Shown here piece after piece: positions 22,746-35,344 of a DNA stretch of 64,000 nt. The position numbers and the translations under genes were made by a program. Source of the DNA: Hofstenia miamia (taxonomy: Eukaryota > Xenacoelomorpha > Acoela); the NCBI GenBank assembly GCA_004352715.1, contig SCFE01000051.1:2027131-2091130 (forward strand). The letters run 5' to 3'. Positions within the stretch are counted from its first letter, which is position 1; every line of letters begins with the position of its first letter. Under the pieces are notes generated by a model that saw nothing but the letters and a program-made list of their open reading frames with translations, was not told where the DNA came from and did not search any database.

Positions 22746-23248
22746 TTTAATGATGTCCAAATAAAGACCAAATTCATTCTTAAATACTATTTATGTATCC
22801 TATGATAAGAAATCTAAAACAAAGGAAAATGTACACTGTTTTATACTTGAATCCAAATATTAAATTTTCTTGGTGTTTACTTCTTGCCAATAAGTACAAC
22901 TTATTTAAAACCCAATAATTGATATCCCTTAATCAGAACTTTCGTGTGGAAAATAATCACCAGGTAATTGTCTGTAATTTAAGTTATTGAACTTCTGAAA
23001 TCCTTGAAAATAACTGTAATAATCGAAATACTGTAGATGTTAGAAAAAATCTTGGAAATATATACAGGCTTCTCAATAAATTAAACTTGCAGGAGTATGC
23101 TTGCTATAGGAGTTATGCTGTAAATAAAAAAACCAATGAGGTTTTGCGGGACTAAAGTGTCCCAATACTATTGCTTTCTGGCGAGGTCTCTTTTGTCCAA
23201 CATTCCTAAAATCACTCGGAACGCTCCCTCAAATAAGAGTTAAGCAAA

Positions 23249-23521
23249 ATGAAGATGGCAACACCATTGCTAGAGTATTTCAAATGTTTCAGTAGTGACT
23301 CAAGAACGAGGCATGTAGGATTCAAAAGAGGTTGCCTAAAGCCGTTGACGCCTAATAACATAATCGTGATGCTACATAGAAAAGAAGTATCCATGGTAAA
23401 GCAGATGAACGATGAACGGAATGGTGATGAAGCAGGTGTATTGAAACAGATTAGGATTTGCTCAGAAAGAGAATTGGGCATTGAGTACAATCTGAAATTT
23501 GTACACGACCACCAAAATTAA
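23249..23521 (+). CDS. Uncharacterised 90-codon open frame
   Basis: Open from ATG at 23249 to TAA at 23519-23521 and rich in Lys, Arg, Glu and Asn, starting MKMATPLLEYFKCF. It lies between the two copies of the 22.5/23.7-kb repeat. The opposite strand is also open here (23212-23490), which weakens the case. I recognise no domain. It could be chance or an internal part of a transposon bounded by the repeats. Confidence 0.2.
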   Translation: MKMATPLLEYFKCFSSDSRTRHVGFKRGCLKPLTPNNIIVMLHRKEVSMVKQMNDERNGDEAGVLKQIRICSERELGIEYNLKFVHDHQN

Positions 23522-23671
23522 AAATACAGGTAGATCAGTTAAAAGACGAGAGGTGACTTTTCCTAATATATAATAGATATTAATTTAACTCATTGGTAAT
23601 ATGCAAATTAAAGGCATAAGTACTGTAAATAATATTGTTTTCCATGTAAATAAATTGTATTACCTTATTTA

Positions 23672-23885
23672 GAATGAAAAACACAAGGCTATTTGTGACT
23701 GATGGCGGAAGTGGGGGCAGATGGCAATTGACCCCCTCCCCTAAAATCAACTTTTCAGAAAAACCTCCCGAAACTTTATAATTTAAACAGTAAAAAACTT
23801 CTTAGTTAATATGTTGGGTAATAAATGTTTTTAGTTTATTTTTCTTACTGAATGAAAGTTAGAGTAACAAAATTATAATTTAAAT
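23672..23885. repeat. Direct repeat, copy 2
   Basis: Partner of 22538-22745, same orientation, about 1.13 kb downstream. Confidence 0.8.
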
Positions 23886-23889
23886 TGCA

Positions 23890-26500
23890 AGTAACTTATG
23901 ACGTTAAGTGTTAAATGTATTTGAAATTGTTACCACGAGCAGAAACCTGAATTAATTAATCGTCTGGTGAAACAATTCTGCTTTTTGATTGATGAATATC
24001 TCAAAATCCCTCCCTCTTTTGTTGACTCAGTAAAAGAAATTCCTTTCCAAATATTCTAGTCTCATGATCGCTTTCAATGCAACGGAAATTCTTTATAAAT
24101 GCTTGCACAGGTTCAGGAAATCTCGTTCAACACTGTCTACATAAGAAAAAATGTCCATCGGCTAACACTGTCGTAGAATAATCGATTAATTTTGTTAGCT
24201 AAGAAAAAATTCCATAGTGGCAAGAGAAAAAAATCTATAAGTTTTCAAATATTTAACTTAAAATTTATGGTAATAAACAATAGCTATGAAGAGAACAGAA
24301 TCATAAATAACGAGATGTTTTTAGATGAAACAGTTGATTTTTATTAAATTCACACTCCTATTAATGCTGAATTTGCAATGCTTCAATACATATATCCCTT
24401 AACTGCCTCTGATGCTGTAGTTTTTGAATATCTCTACATTGATTTATGATACAACATTCCACTTTATTCCCTATAAGGGTAGCAAAGCATTAATCTATTT
24501 CAAATTGCAAAAATGAATTGCAATGAAGTTCTTGCTGAGGTTTTCCAATTTAACTATGTCCAAAGCAAACAATTACTTATTTCAGAAACAAACACGTGTA
24601 ATAAACCCTATTAATATAAACAATGCAATTTGATATATTTTTAAATAAGCTGCTCATCCAATCATATGGTTATTAAGGTGATTAACCGTTTCTAGGGTGT
24701 TAAAACCAATGATTTTAGAAAGATGTGTATCATTTAAAATATCAACGAACGGTATTAGAATCGCAGAACGCATTCAAGAATCTGTATCCCTTAGGAACCA
24801 CTTGGATGAATCCCTGTTAGCAGCGTCTTCTTCTCATCAGCAGAAAGAAATGAATTTTGTTATTAATTGACTGGATGAAAGTTTGCCAATTTTTTACGGT
24901 TGTGGCTTAAAAAATCAATTAATAGTGAAATATTATTTTTGTAATATTTTCCCAAAATTATGATAATTACACCTAAAGACACAATTGACTTCGCTTCACA
25001 CGTTAGACTGGAAGCACAGACCAAATTTTGTAATACTGTTGAAAAGAAATATTGAATATACAAAATTTTTCATTTTGAACTCAGGAGGCCCCTTGAAGTT
25101 CCATAAATATTATTTAAGAGATATCTTTGCATTTGCACTTTAAGATGTTCTGTTTGAAGCTGATTTATGTGCGATATTATTTTCCGCAACTTTGCCTATA
25201 ATGAATTGAAGTTATTCTTGAAACCAAAGTTAAGTTTTCTAATGCTTAAAAATATTTTCTAATTTAGTTATTATGTGTTAATCTTAGGAGTTCCATAAAT
25301 TTTTGTCATTTTTAAATAATAAATGATGGCATAAAGACGGTGTTTCTACAGTAAGCGGTGTATATAGATCAACAACATCAAAGGCAGAAATCATCTTTAG
25401 CAGATAAAGGGAATTCTTTTGATCGAGCAAAAATTAGATTAAAAATTACGTTATCCTTCATCTGTGAAAGCGCATCAAGGCTATTGTGGATTTGCAAACA
25501 GATAGCTTTCAGTTCCGCGGCCGGAATTGAATGAAATTTATAGTATAAACCCGTTCAGGCATGCGGCTTTGGGCAAAGGTTAGTTGAAGGGTTTTCTCGT
25601 ACTGATTACTTCATATCAAGGCTTTTTATTTTTATATCAGTAATAGACTAACTCCATTAAATGAAGAAAATCGCTTTCCCTATATAGTATTTATACACTT
25701 AAAGCGTTGGCGATTTCTTGAAATCATTTTTGCGAAATTAATCTTATATTTCGAAATTCTATTTATTCTAATGCATCTTCGACATCTTAGGAGTGAATAA
25801 GACTGTTCTCTGTACTTTGCTTTAAACTTTTAGACACCTAGGAGATGAATCCTATACAATTGGGAAGTTAAATATTAAACAAATACGAGAGTCACAGAGA
25901 TATTTTGCTTGTTGTGGATGTCGCTTTTGAAGCATGAGCATAGATGCATGTTTCATAGTTTACGCTATCATGTATCTGTTCCTTTTCATCAAAGTGAGTG
26001 AGCAGAATTGGATAATCCACAGAGAGGTTAGCTATCGTGTAAAGCAATCTTAGAGTAACTTAATAAACACAACTCAAGCAGCAGAAGCGTGTTTCCAGAA
26101 AATGTGCTTAAAGTTGAAAACCGTGGCATTTTTTGTATAGACAAACAGGTGTTTCTTTAAGCATTATATAATTGTATCTTGAACGGTTTGATCATGCAGG
26201 GAATAACCATGATCAATCAAGTGTGAACACTACTTTGGATTCCTACGAGGTTTATTTTCGAATAATAATAGTGCTAAACATTTTTCACAGCTAAAGTATC
26301 AGGTAGCTGTAACACTGTGACTATCCTGATGCCTACAAACCTTTACCTTTGCCTTTGTTGAAAATAGGAAGAATCGATAATGTATTTCTAGTCTACAATA
26401 TATCATTTTAATCGATATTTTTACACCCCTGACAATTTTCAATCGAATATCCATGTACTCAGAGATGCCCCCATAATAATTTATGATAGCATTGATCATA
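23890..26500. other. Long stretch without recognised genes
   Basis: AT-rich. Short frames (24863-25063 minus, 26299-26517 minus) have no family motif. No inverted-repeat element could be bounded by eye. Confidence 0.4.
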
Positions 26501-26510
26501 GATTTTAATA

Positions 26511-26747
26511 TTAGCAACTAAAATATAGTATTCTATTATAGCATAATACTCCGTCTCTGTAAAAAACAAAATGAAAAAAATGATTTTTCCGGAAATGATG
26601 CAATAAGTCTGGTTTCAAAGTTTCTGGCAAGATTCTGTTTCTTTTAGATGAAGAAAAGCATCCTGTTTTGGAAAAAATACGTTCAACGTTCAACTGGTAA
26701 TGATGAAACCCCAAGTATAAAACAACCATTTTGATAACAACGGCCAT
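26511..26747 (-). pseudogene. hAT transposase C-terminal fragment
   Basis: The minus-strand frame contains NVERIFSKTGCFSSSKRNRI followed by LPETL. This is the pattern of the hAT C-terminal dimerisation region (usually xxVERxFSxxGxxxSxxRNRLxPexL). The rest of the transposase was not found and no terminal repeats were identified, so it is an isolated remnant. A related remnant sits inside the element at 51135-51820. Confidence 0.6.
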
Positions 26748-26759
26748 TTCAATTTTTGG

Positions 26760-27540
26760 GGCTTAATATGTTCACGATACCATTCTATTATAGAAAGACT
26801 ATTAATATTATTGCTCTCATTATAACTTTTTCAAAATCATAAACTATAATCTGGTCATCTCTGCATGTACTTTTTATCCAAAATAATCTAAAATTCAACA
26901 ATCGATTACCGGTTAATACGTATCGTATAAATTATTCTTTTATACACTGATTATAAGTTGAAATCTTTAAAATATTGATATTGAAATATTTAAAAATTAA
27001 TTCACTTATATATATTATATAATATCCTACCGTTTTGATACATATATTAATCGACATATGTATAATTAACATAGTATGTTATAATTTACCGGAAAGCATT
27101 GCGAATTGAGAGACATAAGTAAATGTACGTTGTTTCACGAACGAGAATTGGTTTGACTACATGTTCTAACCACACAAGTTCTGACACGAATTTAACGGGA
27201 GGTCTTTCATTCGAATAAATATTTTTTATATAGTAAAACAATCAATGAAATGTCCTCCGTTGTTAAGATTCACACATCCTTCCTGTAATACAATATTTGC
27301 TAGGATCGACAACAATTCTCAGACAAATGGGCAAGAAATTGGCAGTGGTGTGGTGTGCGTCAAAACATTCCTATTTCGTGGGGCTTAGTTTTGTAATGGC
27401 TTTTTGTCGGACGAAAAAAGCAATTTCATTGTAATTTCTTCTATAAATTTGAATAAACCTTTATTTTGATTTTAATAACATCTTCATCATCTGTTGTACA
27501 TATTGCAGAACAGGGGTTCTCATTGCGAGTGAAATTCATG
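26760..27540. other. Non-coding stretch
   Basis: Nothing recognised between the hAT fragment and the MITE at 27546. Confidence 0.4.
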
Positions 27541-27545
27541 TCCAG

Positions 27546-27790
27546 CAGTGGCGCGTTTAGGGGGCAGGGGGCGACCATCTTCCCTCTTAGTCTTAGGGGG
27601 AAAATGTTTTCTTTTCTTCAAAATTGAAAATAGTTCACTTTAACTCAATATCTTATCAATCGATTTGCTGCGAAAAACAGACGATTGCATTTTGTGTAAG
27701 CTTACTTTTATTTAAAAAACTTTTTTTACAATTCTTTTCTGTAAAAATGGATATCAGCCCCTCGTTTTAAAAATTCTAAACGCGTCTCTG
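27546..27790. mobile_element. hAT-like MITE of the CAGTGGCGCG family, copy 1 (245 bp)
   Basis: Starts CAGTGGCGCGTTTAGG and ends AACGCGTCTCTG, a mutated inverted copy. Flanks ATGTCCAG (27538-27545) and ATGCTCAG (27791-27798) match at 6 of 8. The interior is shared with 28326-28581 (TCAATCGATTTGCTGC in the neighbourhood, then GATTGCATTTTGTGTAAGCT). Confidence 0.85.
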
Positions 27791-27799
27791 ATGCTCAGG

Positions 27800-28317
27800 A
27801 ATGAATTTCAGGATATAAGGAGTGAATTACGACCTTGGAAGAAATGTTTACTGGAGATGGCCTGGGCCGAATATTGTAAACCCACAGTAGCCACATTTAA
27901 GGGCCATTGAAATTCTTTAAATTTTGCAAATGAGTGGGTGAATGAGATTTTCACAAATGGTAAAAAGGGTAAATCGTTCAAAAGAGTAAATCTTAGAACC
28001 CGAGTTTTAGAGAAAAGGTACGTAATAGTTTTCTAAGTTGCTCAACATTCTGCATTTTTGCATCAACTATCTGGTAAGCCAAAATTTATAAAAATCGAGC
28101 TGCTGAATAAATTTCCAAAAAAGAACAATTTTCAGTGCAAGATTTTTCAAATTATTTAGAAAAAATTAAATATATAATTATTTTTAATTAATTCTCAAAA
28201 GACCAAAATATATGATTGATAGTGAAGGCTAAGGGCGATTACATCAAACACACAAAGTAATTGAAACCCAAGTGTTAATTGGTACAAACTGTTCGAAAAC
28301 ATTTAATTCCAAAGATG
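27800..28317. other. Spacer between two copies of the same MITE
   Basis: Nothing recognised. Confidence 0.4.
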
Positions 28318-28325
28318 CTTTGAAT

Positions 28326-28581
28326 AAGTGGCGCGTTTAGGGGGCGACCGCTTCCTTTTTTGGGGCCAACTGCGAACCCTTAAGAAAAATGTTCTCTTTT
28401 CCTCAAAATTGAAAATAGTTCACGTTAATTCAAGATGTTATCCAATCGATTTGCTGCTAAAAACCGACGATTGCATTTTGTGTAAGCTTATTTCTGTCAA
28501 AAAAAAACATTTCTTCCAATTTTTTCTGTAAAAAAAGGTGTCAGCCCCCCCCCCGTTTTAAAAATCCTAAACGCGCCACTG
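28326..28581. mobile_element. hAT-like MITE of the CAGTGGCGCG family, copy 2 (256 bp)
   Basis: Starts AAGTGGCGCGTTTAGG (first base changed) and ends CCTAAACGCGCCACTG. Flanks CTTTGAAT (28318-28325) and CTTTGAAA (28582-28589) match at 7 of 8. Same orientation as copy 1, about 540 bp downstream. Confidence 0.9.
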
Positions 28582-28589
28582 CTTTGAAA

Positions 28590-29194
28590 TTCTGTTCTTA
28601 TTGTAACTAAGTGTTCTGCGGGCATGGCCTCAGCTTCGGTCAAAAACCCGCCTAAGATCCATATCTGAACATTCTGATGAACAATTTATCTCCAAAATTT
28701 TTGTCTGTTGTTTTTAAGGCTAAGTCGCTTTAACTATTTTCTTTAATTTTTCGAACTATGAGCATGTTTTAATCGGTCATTGAAAATTGTAGTATTTCAT
28801 TTAGTAGTAGCAATAAGCGAATTATGGCAAAAAATCACGGTGAACGGACGGCTAAGGTAAAAATTTATTTTATACGGCCGGCTACGGCCAAGAAAATTGC
28901 CTTGGCTGCAGATCACTGATTGTAAACTGGTTTAAATAATATTAGATGTCACTAAATATTAATTACTTAATGACACTCTTGTCTAATTAATAGGTTTAAT
29001 GAAAATTTAGCTTTATTACTTTTTATTCGGTTTAAGTCAATACGATATATTGACTAAATTTTGCAAACACATATTGATTTGTAGATGTTGTTTTCAAGAA
29101 ATTATTTTCAAGACATTCAAGGCATTCACTTTGACGTCTGATACCAGAAAATCAATAACCATGAACAAGCAAAAAGTCAAGTGATGTACATATG
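28590..29194. other. Non-coding stretch before the mariner element
   Basis: Contains ACGGCCGGCTACGGCC at about 28876-28891, which resembles the ACGGCCGG words near 13.27 kb and the GCCGTATCCGGC words near 54.3 kb. No gene recognised. Confidence 0.4.
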
Positions 29195-29196
29195 TA

Positions 29197-30767
29197 CAGG
29201 GTGTAACAAAAGTAACCAGACGCTTGCAAAATGAAAGCAAAAAACTGTAGTTACGTGGCTGAACATCAATGGATGGAAATTTAACTGTGATGGTTCGTCT
29301 TGCTGCAACAGCGATGTTATATCTTTAATCGATTTTGGGTTCAGATTTTTCATTCAAATTCTTAAAATCGTCATTCGTATTGATCGTTACTCAAGGATCA
29401 TGATCAGAGACTGACTTGAGTGATAAAGATATCCAACTCTACGAGCGCAAACAATAAAAAAAAATAATTGATTGAAGGTATTGATTTGGATTCAGTGTCG
29501 AGTTCGAACTTTGAATTAATTTAAATGCGAATAGAGTCTAAATCTTTTCCAATTTTTTTTCGACCGAGTTACAACATGGTGCACCGTCTGACTAAAGAAG
29601 AGCGAATAAACGCAATTCAACGTTATTACGAAACACGGAACGCAACACAGACTGCCCGGTTAATTGCTAATGAACCGATAAGAGCCAAGAAGACAAAGTG
29701 TTATTGAGTTAGTTAAGAAATGTAAGGAGACCGGCTCCGTAGCTGATCAACGCGATACGGTCGACCGTCGAAAGCCAAGTCTACAGAATTTCAAGCACGT
29801 TTTCTGCCCATGTTCTTACTCAAGAAGCAACTTCTACACGCAGACTTGCCCATCAACTGTCTGCCGACGGCGATACAGTGAGTCACATAACAGCGAGCTC
29901 TAAAAGATATGGGCTTCCACGTCTTTCTCCCAGTACTTCTTCATGCACTTCATGAAAACGATAACGATAGAAGACTGTAGTTCTGCGAACTGTTTCACAG
30001 GATGCATGTGGATGACCCCAATTTTATCGCGAAGATTATCTGGTCAGATGAGGCCGTATTCAAACTAAATGTCACAATCAACCGACATAACTGTATCTTC
30101 TACGATGTATCAAATCCACACGTTGTCTACGAACGAGCAGTCAACTTACGTGGAGTCTGTGTTTAGGCTGGTGTCTGGTCAGGCGGCATAATCGGACCAT
30201 ACTTTTTCTTATCTTGCCATGTTTTCCCACTTTTTTATGGCCTGCTGTACAGCACCTGGTGGAAGATGATCTGTATTTTCAGCAAGATGGAGCTCAGCCG
30301 CACTATTCGCTTATTGTGCGATAGTGGTTGAACAACCACTTTCCCAACATGTGGATTGGTCGCAGAGGCCCCATCGATTGCCCTGCAAGGTCTCCGGACC
30401 TGGCCGTACCCGACTTTTTTCTGTGGGATTACTAAAGAACAAAGTTTATGGCAGAAACCCACGCACTATGGCCGATCTGAAGAATGCTATTACCGAAGAA
30501 ATTCGTACCATCCCATTAGATTTGGTGAACAAGGTGTGCCGGTCTGTTCTTTACCGGTTTAACAAATGTATTTAACATGATGGTAATCATTTTGAACATT
30601 TTCTATGAACACTTTCTTCTTTTATGATTCATCGTTTTGGACATTATAATCTCAGTAAGTTGTTTTAGATTCGCTACACTGTACTGTATATTCTACTATG
30701 AATGATTCGTTTTTTGATTGTTACTCTTATCAATAAAGTTAGATTTCTCGTAAAATGTTACACCCTG
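29197..30767 (+). mobile_element. Mariner-like transposon with both ends, 1571 bp
   Basis: Ends CAGGGTGTAACA and, inverted, CAGGGTGTAACA, flanked by TA on each side (29195-29196 and 30768-30769), the Tc1/mariner target. It encodes the decayed transposase at 29576-30575. Confidence 0.93.
29576..30575 (+). pseudogene. Mariner-family transposase, frameshifted
   Basis: Starts at ATG 29576 with MVHRLTKEERINAIQRYYET, the N-terminal helix-turn-helix typical of this mariner group. A frameshift near 29690 moves reading to RQSVIELVKKCKETGSVADQ. The catalytic half is recognisable: KIIWSDEAVFKLN (first Asp), a GVWSGGIIGPYFF stretch, FQQDGAQPHYS (second Asp) and CPARSPDLAVPDFFLWDYLK (third Asp), then NPRTMADLKNAITEEIRTIP. 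In-frame stops occur near 30166 and in the segment after QPHYS. The element cannot make an active enzyme but is only moderately decayed. Confidence 0.92.
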
Positions 30768-30775
30768 TATATCAT

Positions 30776-31664
30776 TGAACAACATTTCTATCGATCACAC
30801 TATCGGCAATATTACTTCAAATAATCATTCTTGGTTTTCTGAGGGTTAGGAGTATTAAATCAAGCTACAACATAAACAAAAATGATTCATCATCATCATC
30901 ATTCTATTTCACATGGAGACCGACTTCATACATTGAGAAAGACGAACAGGGAAAAATAAACATAGCGTAGAGATAGGTTGGATTTAGTGCTATGCGAACT
31001 ACCTCGTGACCACAGGGGGATGCATTCACTAAGTTTATCATAATTTAATTCAACTAGATCTTCCTTTTCTGCTTAACTTTGTCTAAGATTCTGTGCCAAC
31101 AGAGGTGGATATAGATGTATGTGGGCGAGTTGCGGGCTGCATAAAACTGCTGTAGGCGGTCCAAAAGGTTACGGACTATTATTCAATTTAACGCTTTGGA
31201 CGTCAAAAATTTGTCGTACGCAAGTGCCTACTTGGATTTCCTCTACCATATATGTGCATTAATATATGCATTAAAGGACTGAACATTACATAGTTGAATT
31301 ATTAGTAAACTAGAAACAGCAATGTGCGCATGTAGAAAATGTATAAGAATCTCTAAAAACTACTTATTTAAATGTTTGTGAATTTTTGGACGTTAATATA
31401 ATGAAAACACCTTAACAAAATGGCAATATAGATGACAAGTTCTTGGTTAAGGTAATGCAAAATTATATTTGTAATTGCTTTATAGTATTAGTTAAATATA
31501 GTTTAGAATGTCCATCCAAAAATTTTTCAATATTTTGCTAATATGCTACTGTTTTCGAAATACTGATTAAAACGTTTGGTGCATGTGCATTCAGGCATTG
31601 CAAACTCTTACTCTAACCACTTTAAGTCAGTGGCAACTTAAGAATATTTTCTCTAATGCACGTA
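30776..31664. other. Non-coding stretch
   Basis: Nothing recognised except a short CAT repeat (CATCATCATCATC near 30889-30901). Confidence 0.45.
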
Positions 31665-31672
31665 CACAGAGC

Positions 31673-31896
31673 CAGGGGCGTGCGCAAAATTTTCTGACGG
31701 GGGTGGGGACATCTTAATCATGATCAAGTGAGGCGCGAAAATTTTTGAAAATAAACCCCAACATGCATTACACGACCCTAGCTTTTAAATTTTTTTAATA
31801 TGTTGCTGAAAATTTTTTGAATTAACCAAGCAAAATCAATTTTGAAAACCTGACGGGGGGTACATTCCACCATGGCCTCCCTTCAGTCTGCCACTG
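31673..31896. mobile_element. hAT-like MITE of the CAGGGGCGT family, copy 1 (224 bp)
   Basis: Starts CAGGGGCGTGCGCAAAATTT and ends AGTCTGCCACTG. Flanks CACAGAGC (31665-31672) and CACAAAGC (31897-31904) match at 7 of 8. The interior aligns with the copy at 57819-58019 (AAAATTTTCT, GGGGACATCT, AACCAAGCAAAATCAATTTT). Confidence 0.9.
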
Positions 31897-31998
31897 CACA
31901 AAGCACGTAGCTATTAATGCTTAACATAGATTTTGCAGATTAAACATCTTTGTTGGCATAATACTTTTCTAAAAACATGCAAAACAGTGCGTACAGGA

Positions 31999-32717
31999 AT
32001 GACAATTTCAAACGACAGTAGCAGTTTGATTATTGATACTCAAGTTGGACTTAATTACAACCAGCTCAATCATAAGTTCACGAAAGAGTAACTAATCAAT
32101 ATCATATTACAGACATTGAACAACAAGCCTGTTTCAGTTAGTGAAAATATTGAAAAGATATCTTTCTCAATTGAACAGATCAATGAAAAGTTATCACATG
32201 CTGCCCTTCCGCCACCTACTAATACTCAAACGCTTCAGTAGAATTTGCCATTAGCGGATACAATTAATACAATTAACAGATCAATAGTTATAATTGGCAT
32301 GCCAGAATCCGATTCATCTTTTTCACGTTCTAACTGAATGAATCGTGAGAAATCAGCTGTTAGAGATATTTTAGCCATTGTTGGGTGTAGTCCAGTTACA
32401 GACATTTTTAGATTCCAAAAGACCTAGGACAATTGTTGTACGCTTTCAGAATATATGGGATGCAAGAAAGGCAGAAGCATCATGGAGTAATCTAAGAAAA
32501 TACTAACTTTTTCATAAGGGCTGATCAAACGCCTGAAGATTTTGCTCATGAACGCAACTTACTAAAAGTGAGATGGATTCTTTCGCAAAAGGATCTCAGT
32601 AAGAGAGATTTGAAAATTAAAGATTTTAAACTTTTGTTTAATGAATCTGTCATAGATGACACTAAGTTACCTGAAGATATTATAACATCTACAACAAAAA
32701 ATACAAGTCAGTGTTGA
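31999..32717 (+). pseudogene. Non-LTR retrotransposon ORF1 remnant
   Basis: First ORF of a LINE, in register with the endonuclease/RT pieces that follow. From about 31999 it reads MTISNDSSSLIIDTQVGL, then a coiled-coil-like segment (SENIEKISFSIEQINEKLSH). An RNA-binding-like segment follows, with SIVIIGMPESDSS, RDILAIVGCSP, RTIVVRFQN and RKAEASWSNLRK, as in the RRM of LINE ORF1 proteins. It ends near TSQC before TGA at 32715-32717. Several in-frame stops and a frameshift kill it. Confidence 0.65.
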
Positions 32718-32744
32718 CTAGCACCTCAGTGCCTTAAAATTCTT

Positions 32745-33465
32745 GTTGCTAATATTCAAGTTATAACGTCTATTTCAAAGCCTGAGTGGTCCCTATAATG
32801 TCATTACGCGGGTTGATCGAAAACACGGTAATCATGGCGGAGTATTAATTGCTCACAAGGATAGCGATACACCGAAATATACTTTTCAGGAAATAAATGG
32901 TTCTGAACTCTGTGATTTTGCTTGCGGAATCATATTAGGTTCTTCTAACTCTTAATGTCTTTTGATTACTCTATATCTGCCGCCAATGCTAAGCCCTTTT
33001 AATGTTGATAGTAACTCTCTTTCTCAGTCATTACAGTTTTGTTTAGAGAAGTTTAAAAAAACCAAGGAATCACATGGTTTACTTAATGGTGACACTTTTA
33101 GTTGGTGACTTGAATTTTACAAAGACTGAATGGCGTATCTGGAGTTCTTCATATAATTATGAAACTGAACTGCTAGATATCTTATAGACTGTTGCTAATT
33201 TTACACAGCTTGTAACTCTGCCTATTTATTCCTCATTTTAGATGTCGTTCAATCCACAACATCTGACACAAATGAAATTATGGAAATTATTCACAACGAT
33301 ATCCACATGCTATCAGATCATCATTTTGTTTTGGCTGATTATGTTTTAAATACAAATTCAGAAACCAATCACTTCAGTGGAATTTCGAAATATTCGTTTA
33401 CGCTAGGCAACTATCATGGCTTAAATGAACTTATCAAAAACTGTACTCTAGTGGTCTTCTGATTC
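32745..33465 (+). pseudogene. Non-LTR retrotransposon endonuclease domain remnant
   Basis: Pieces of the apurinic endonuclease domain at the start of ORF2: LKILVANIQ, then VITRVDRKHGNHGGVLIAHK (the GGV signature strand), LYLPP, VGDLNF (metal-site GDxN motif) and LSDHHFVLADYV (the C-terminal SDH motif with its catalytic His). Stops and frameshifts occur between them. Confidence 0.8.
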
Positions 33466-33582
33466 TAATGATATTGATATCGTTTTTGATACGTGGTATT
33501 CTCAATTTTATGATGCATTTGATATCACTGTTCCAAAGAAAAGATCTAATAGACAAAAATTACCTCAATATTATCACACACT

Positions 33583-35340
33583 GTGCATCAGTTAAATAAA
33601 CTCAGTGCATTGAAACGGAGAAATGAGAAGAAGCCTCCATCTACTTATGATTCTCAGTTAGCCAAAGCTCAGCTTGAATTTCTAGACCTTGCAGTTTTAG
33701 ACAAAATTTGTTTCTTTGATTCGCTTAAAAATATAACAACAGAAAGCGCCTTCCAATTTCTCAGATCTACCTCAACAGGAAGCAGCTTACCATCTTTCGT
33801 TACCATTGATGACTTAATTGCATATTCTGACTTGGAAAAAGCTGAATTATTCAATGTATATTTTGCGTCCACATTTTCCGGACCAGTGTCGTCTGATGTT
33901 TTTGTAAACACTTCCGACATTCCTGATATAAATATACATGATTTCTCTTTTACGGAGCATGACATATATAATGTGATTGTTATGCAAAGGTCGTCGTCGT
34001 CCAGGATAGCCTGTGATAGCTTTCCTTCCCTGGCTATTAATTTGTTGCACAATAATTCATGAGTAACACCTTCTCTTCAATTAGATAATTGACCAGTTTC
34101 CGAACATCTTGGAAAACAGCATTTGTCACTCCAATCTTCAAATCCGGCATGAAATCTAATTTCCGTAATTACCGCCCAATAACTATATTGCCGAGAGTTT
34201 TCCTGGTTTTTGAAAGACTGCTCTTCCAATTTTTGTACTCTAAACTTCAGTCGAAGTTATCAGCAAATCAACATGGGTCTAGAAGTGGCTGTTCTACTGT
34301 GACAAATTTACTAACGTATTTGGATGCCATTTATAACAACATTGATGCTGGTATGCCTTTCTGTTCCCTCTATTTTGATTTATGCAAAGCTTTTGATAAA
34401 GTTTCCCATCGCTTTTTAATTAAAAAATTAAAATTGTTTGGTTTGGATAAATATATAATTAGACTTTTTACCAGCTATTTGTCGAAAGGATTTCGCAGCC
34501 AATTGAAGTTACTAGTCGCATTCCCCAAGGCTGTGTTTTGGGGCCCATACTCTTTTTGGTTTTTATTGACGACCTATCACAGTCTTGTAATTCATCATGT
34601 TGGCTGTTTGGCGACGACAACAAAATACTATTTACAAACCTCTCAAACACATCTGAAATACAGAAAAATATAAATGCATTTTGGCTTGGGGAAAAAGTGG
34701 CATGAGATTTAACTATACAAAATGTGAAGCCCTTCTATTAAAAAGTAGTAGAAGTTATACAGCTTGAGGAAAGTCTTATTGATTTTAAAGATTGCGTCAA
34801 AAATTTGGGTATATTTCTGGATTGTAACCTAAATTGGTCGAAACATTGCACAATTAAGCTGGAAAAAGCCGTCTTGGGTATATCCCAACTAACATGCCGT
34901 TTCTAGCATCTTATATAGGAGCTGCGTATTGTCAACATTACTTTATGCTTCGCAGGCGTGGTGATCAAATCGAGGAATGCTTACCAAATTTGAAAAATTT
35001 TACAATCAAGCTTTAAAATGGATAACTGGACTCTATGAAGCCGACTATATCACTCGCCTCAATGCGTTGCCGTCTTTCCTATATCTTATCACCTACAGTA
35101 ACGGGATGTAACTTACTTAGCAGTAGTTTTGTTCAAGCCTCGTGTGGTTAGAAGTGAGTTTTGCCATGCAAAGTATTTTACTAGTTATTTCACTATTAAA
35201 CTATCTAATTCGAAATTCTGGCTCAAATATTTACGACAAGCCACATTTATTCAAAAAACAATTATATGATTATTTTCGCTGTAAAGTCAGCAACTTCAAA
35301 TTTGATCAACCCTGCACATGGATGTTATCCTGTCATGCAA
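33583..35340 (+). pseudogene. Non-LTR retrotransposon reverse transcriptase remnant
   Basis: Continues ORF2. 33583-34062 encodes the linker before the RT. From 34089: FRTSWKTAFVTPIFKSG, NYRPITILP, LSANQHGSRSGCSTVTNLL, then LYFDLCKAFDKVSHRFL with the first catalytic Asp, and GLDKYIIRLFTSYLSKGFRS. After a frameshift near 34500, IPQGCVLGPILFLVFIDDLS and CWLFGDDNKILF follow; the FGDD here replaces the usual FADD/YADD and still holds the two Asp. The thumb and tail (MLTKFEKFYNQALKWITGLY) carry on to about 35340. At least three frameshifts and several stops. The 3' end and poly-A were not identified. Confidence 0.9.
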
Positions 35341-35344
35341 AAAT

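Noticed and set aside
33669-34052. 127-codon minus-strand frame
   Set aside because: It is the opposite strand of the LINE reverse transcriptase linker, which reads correctly on the plus strand.
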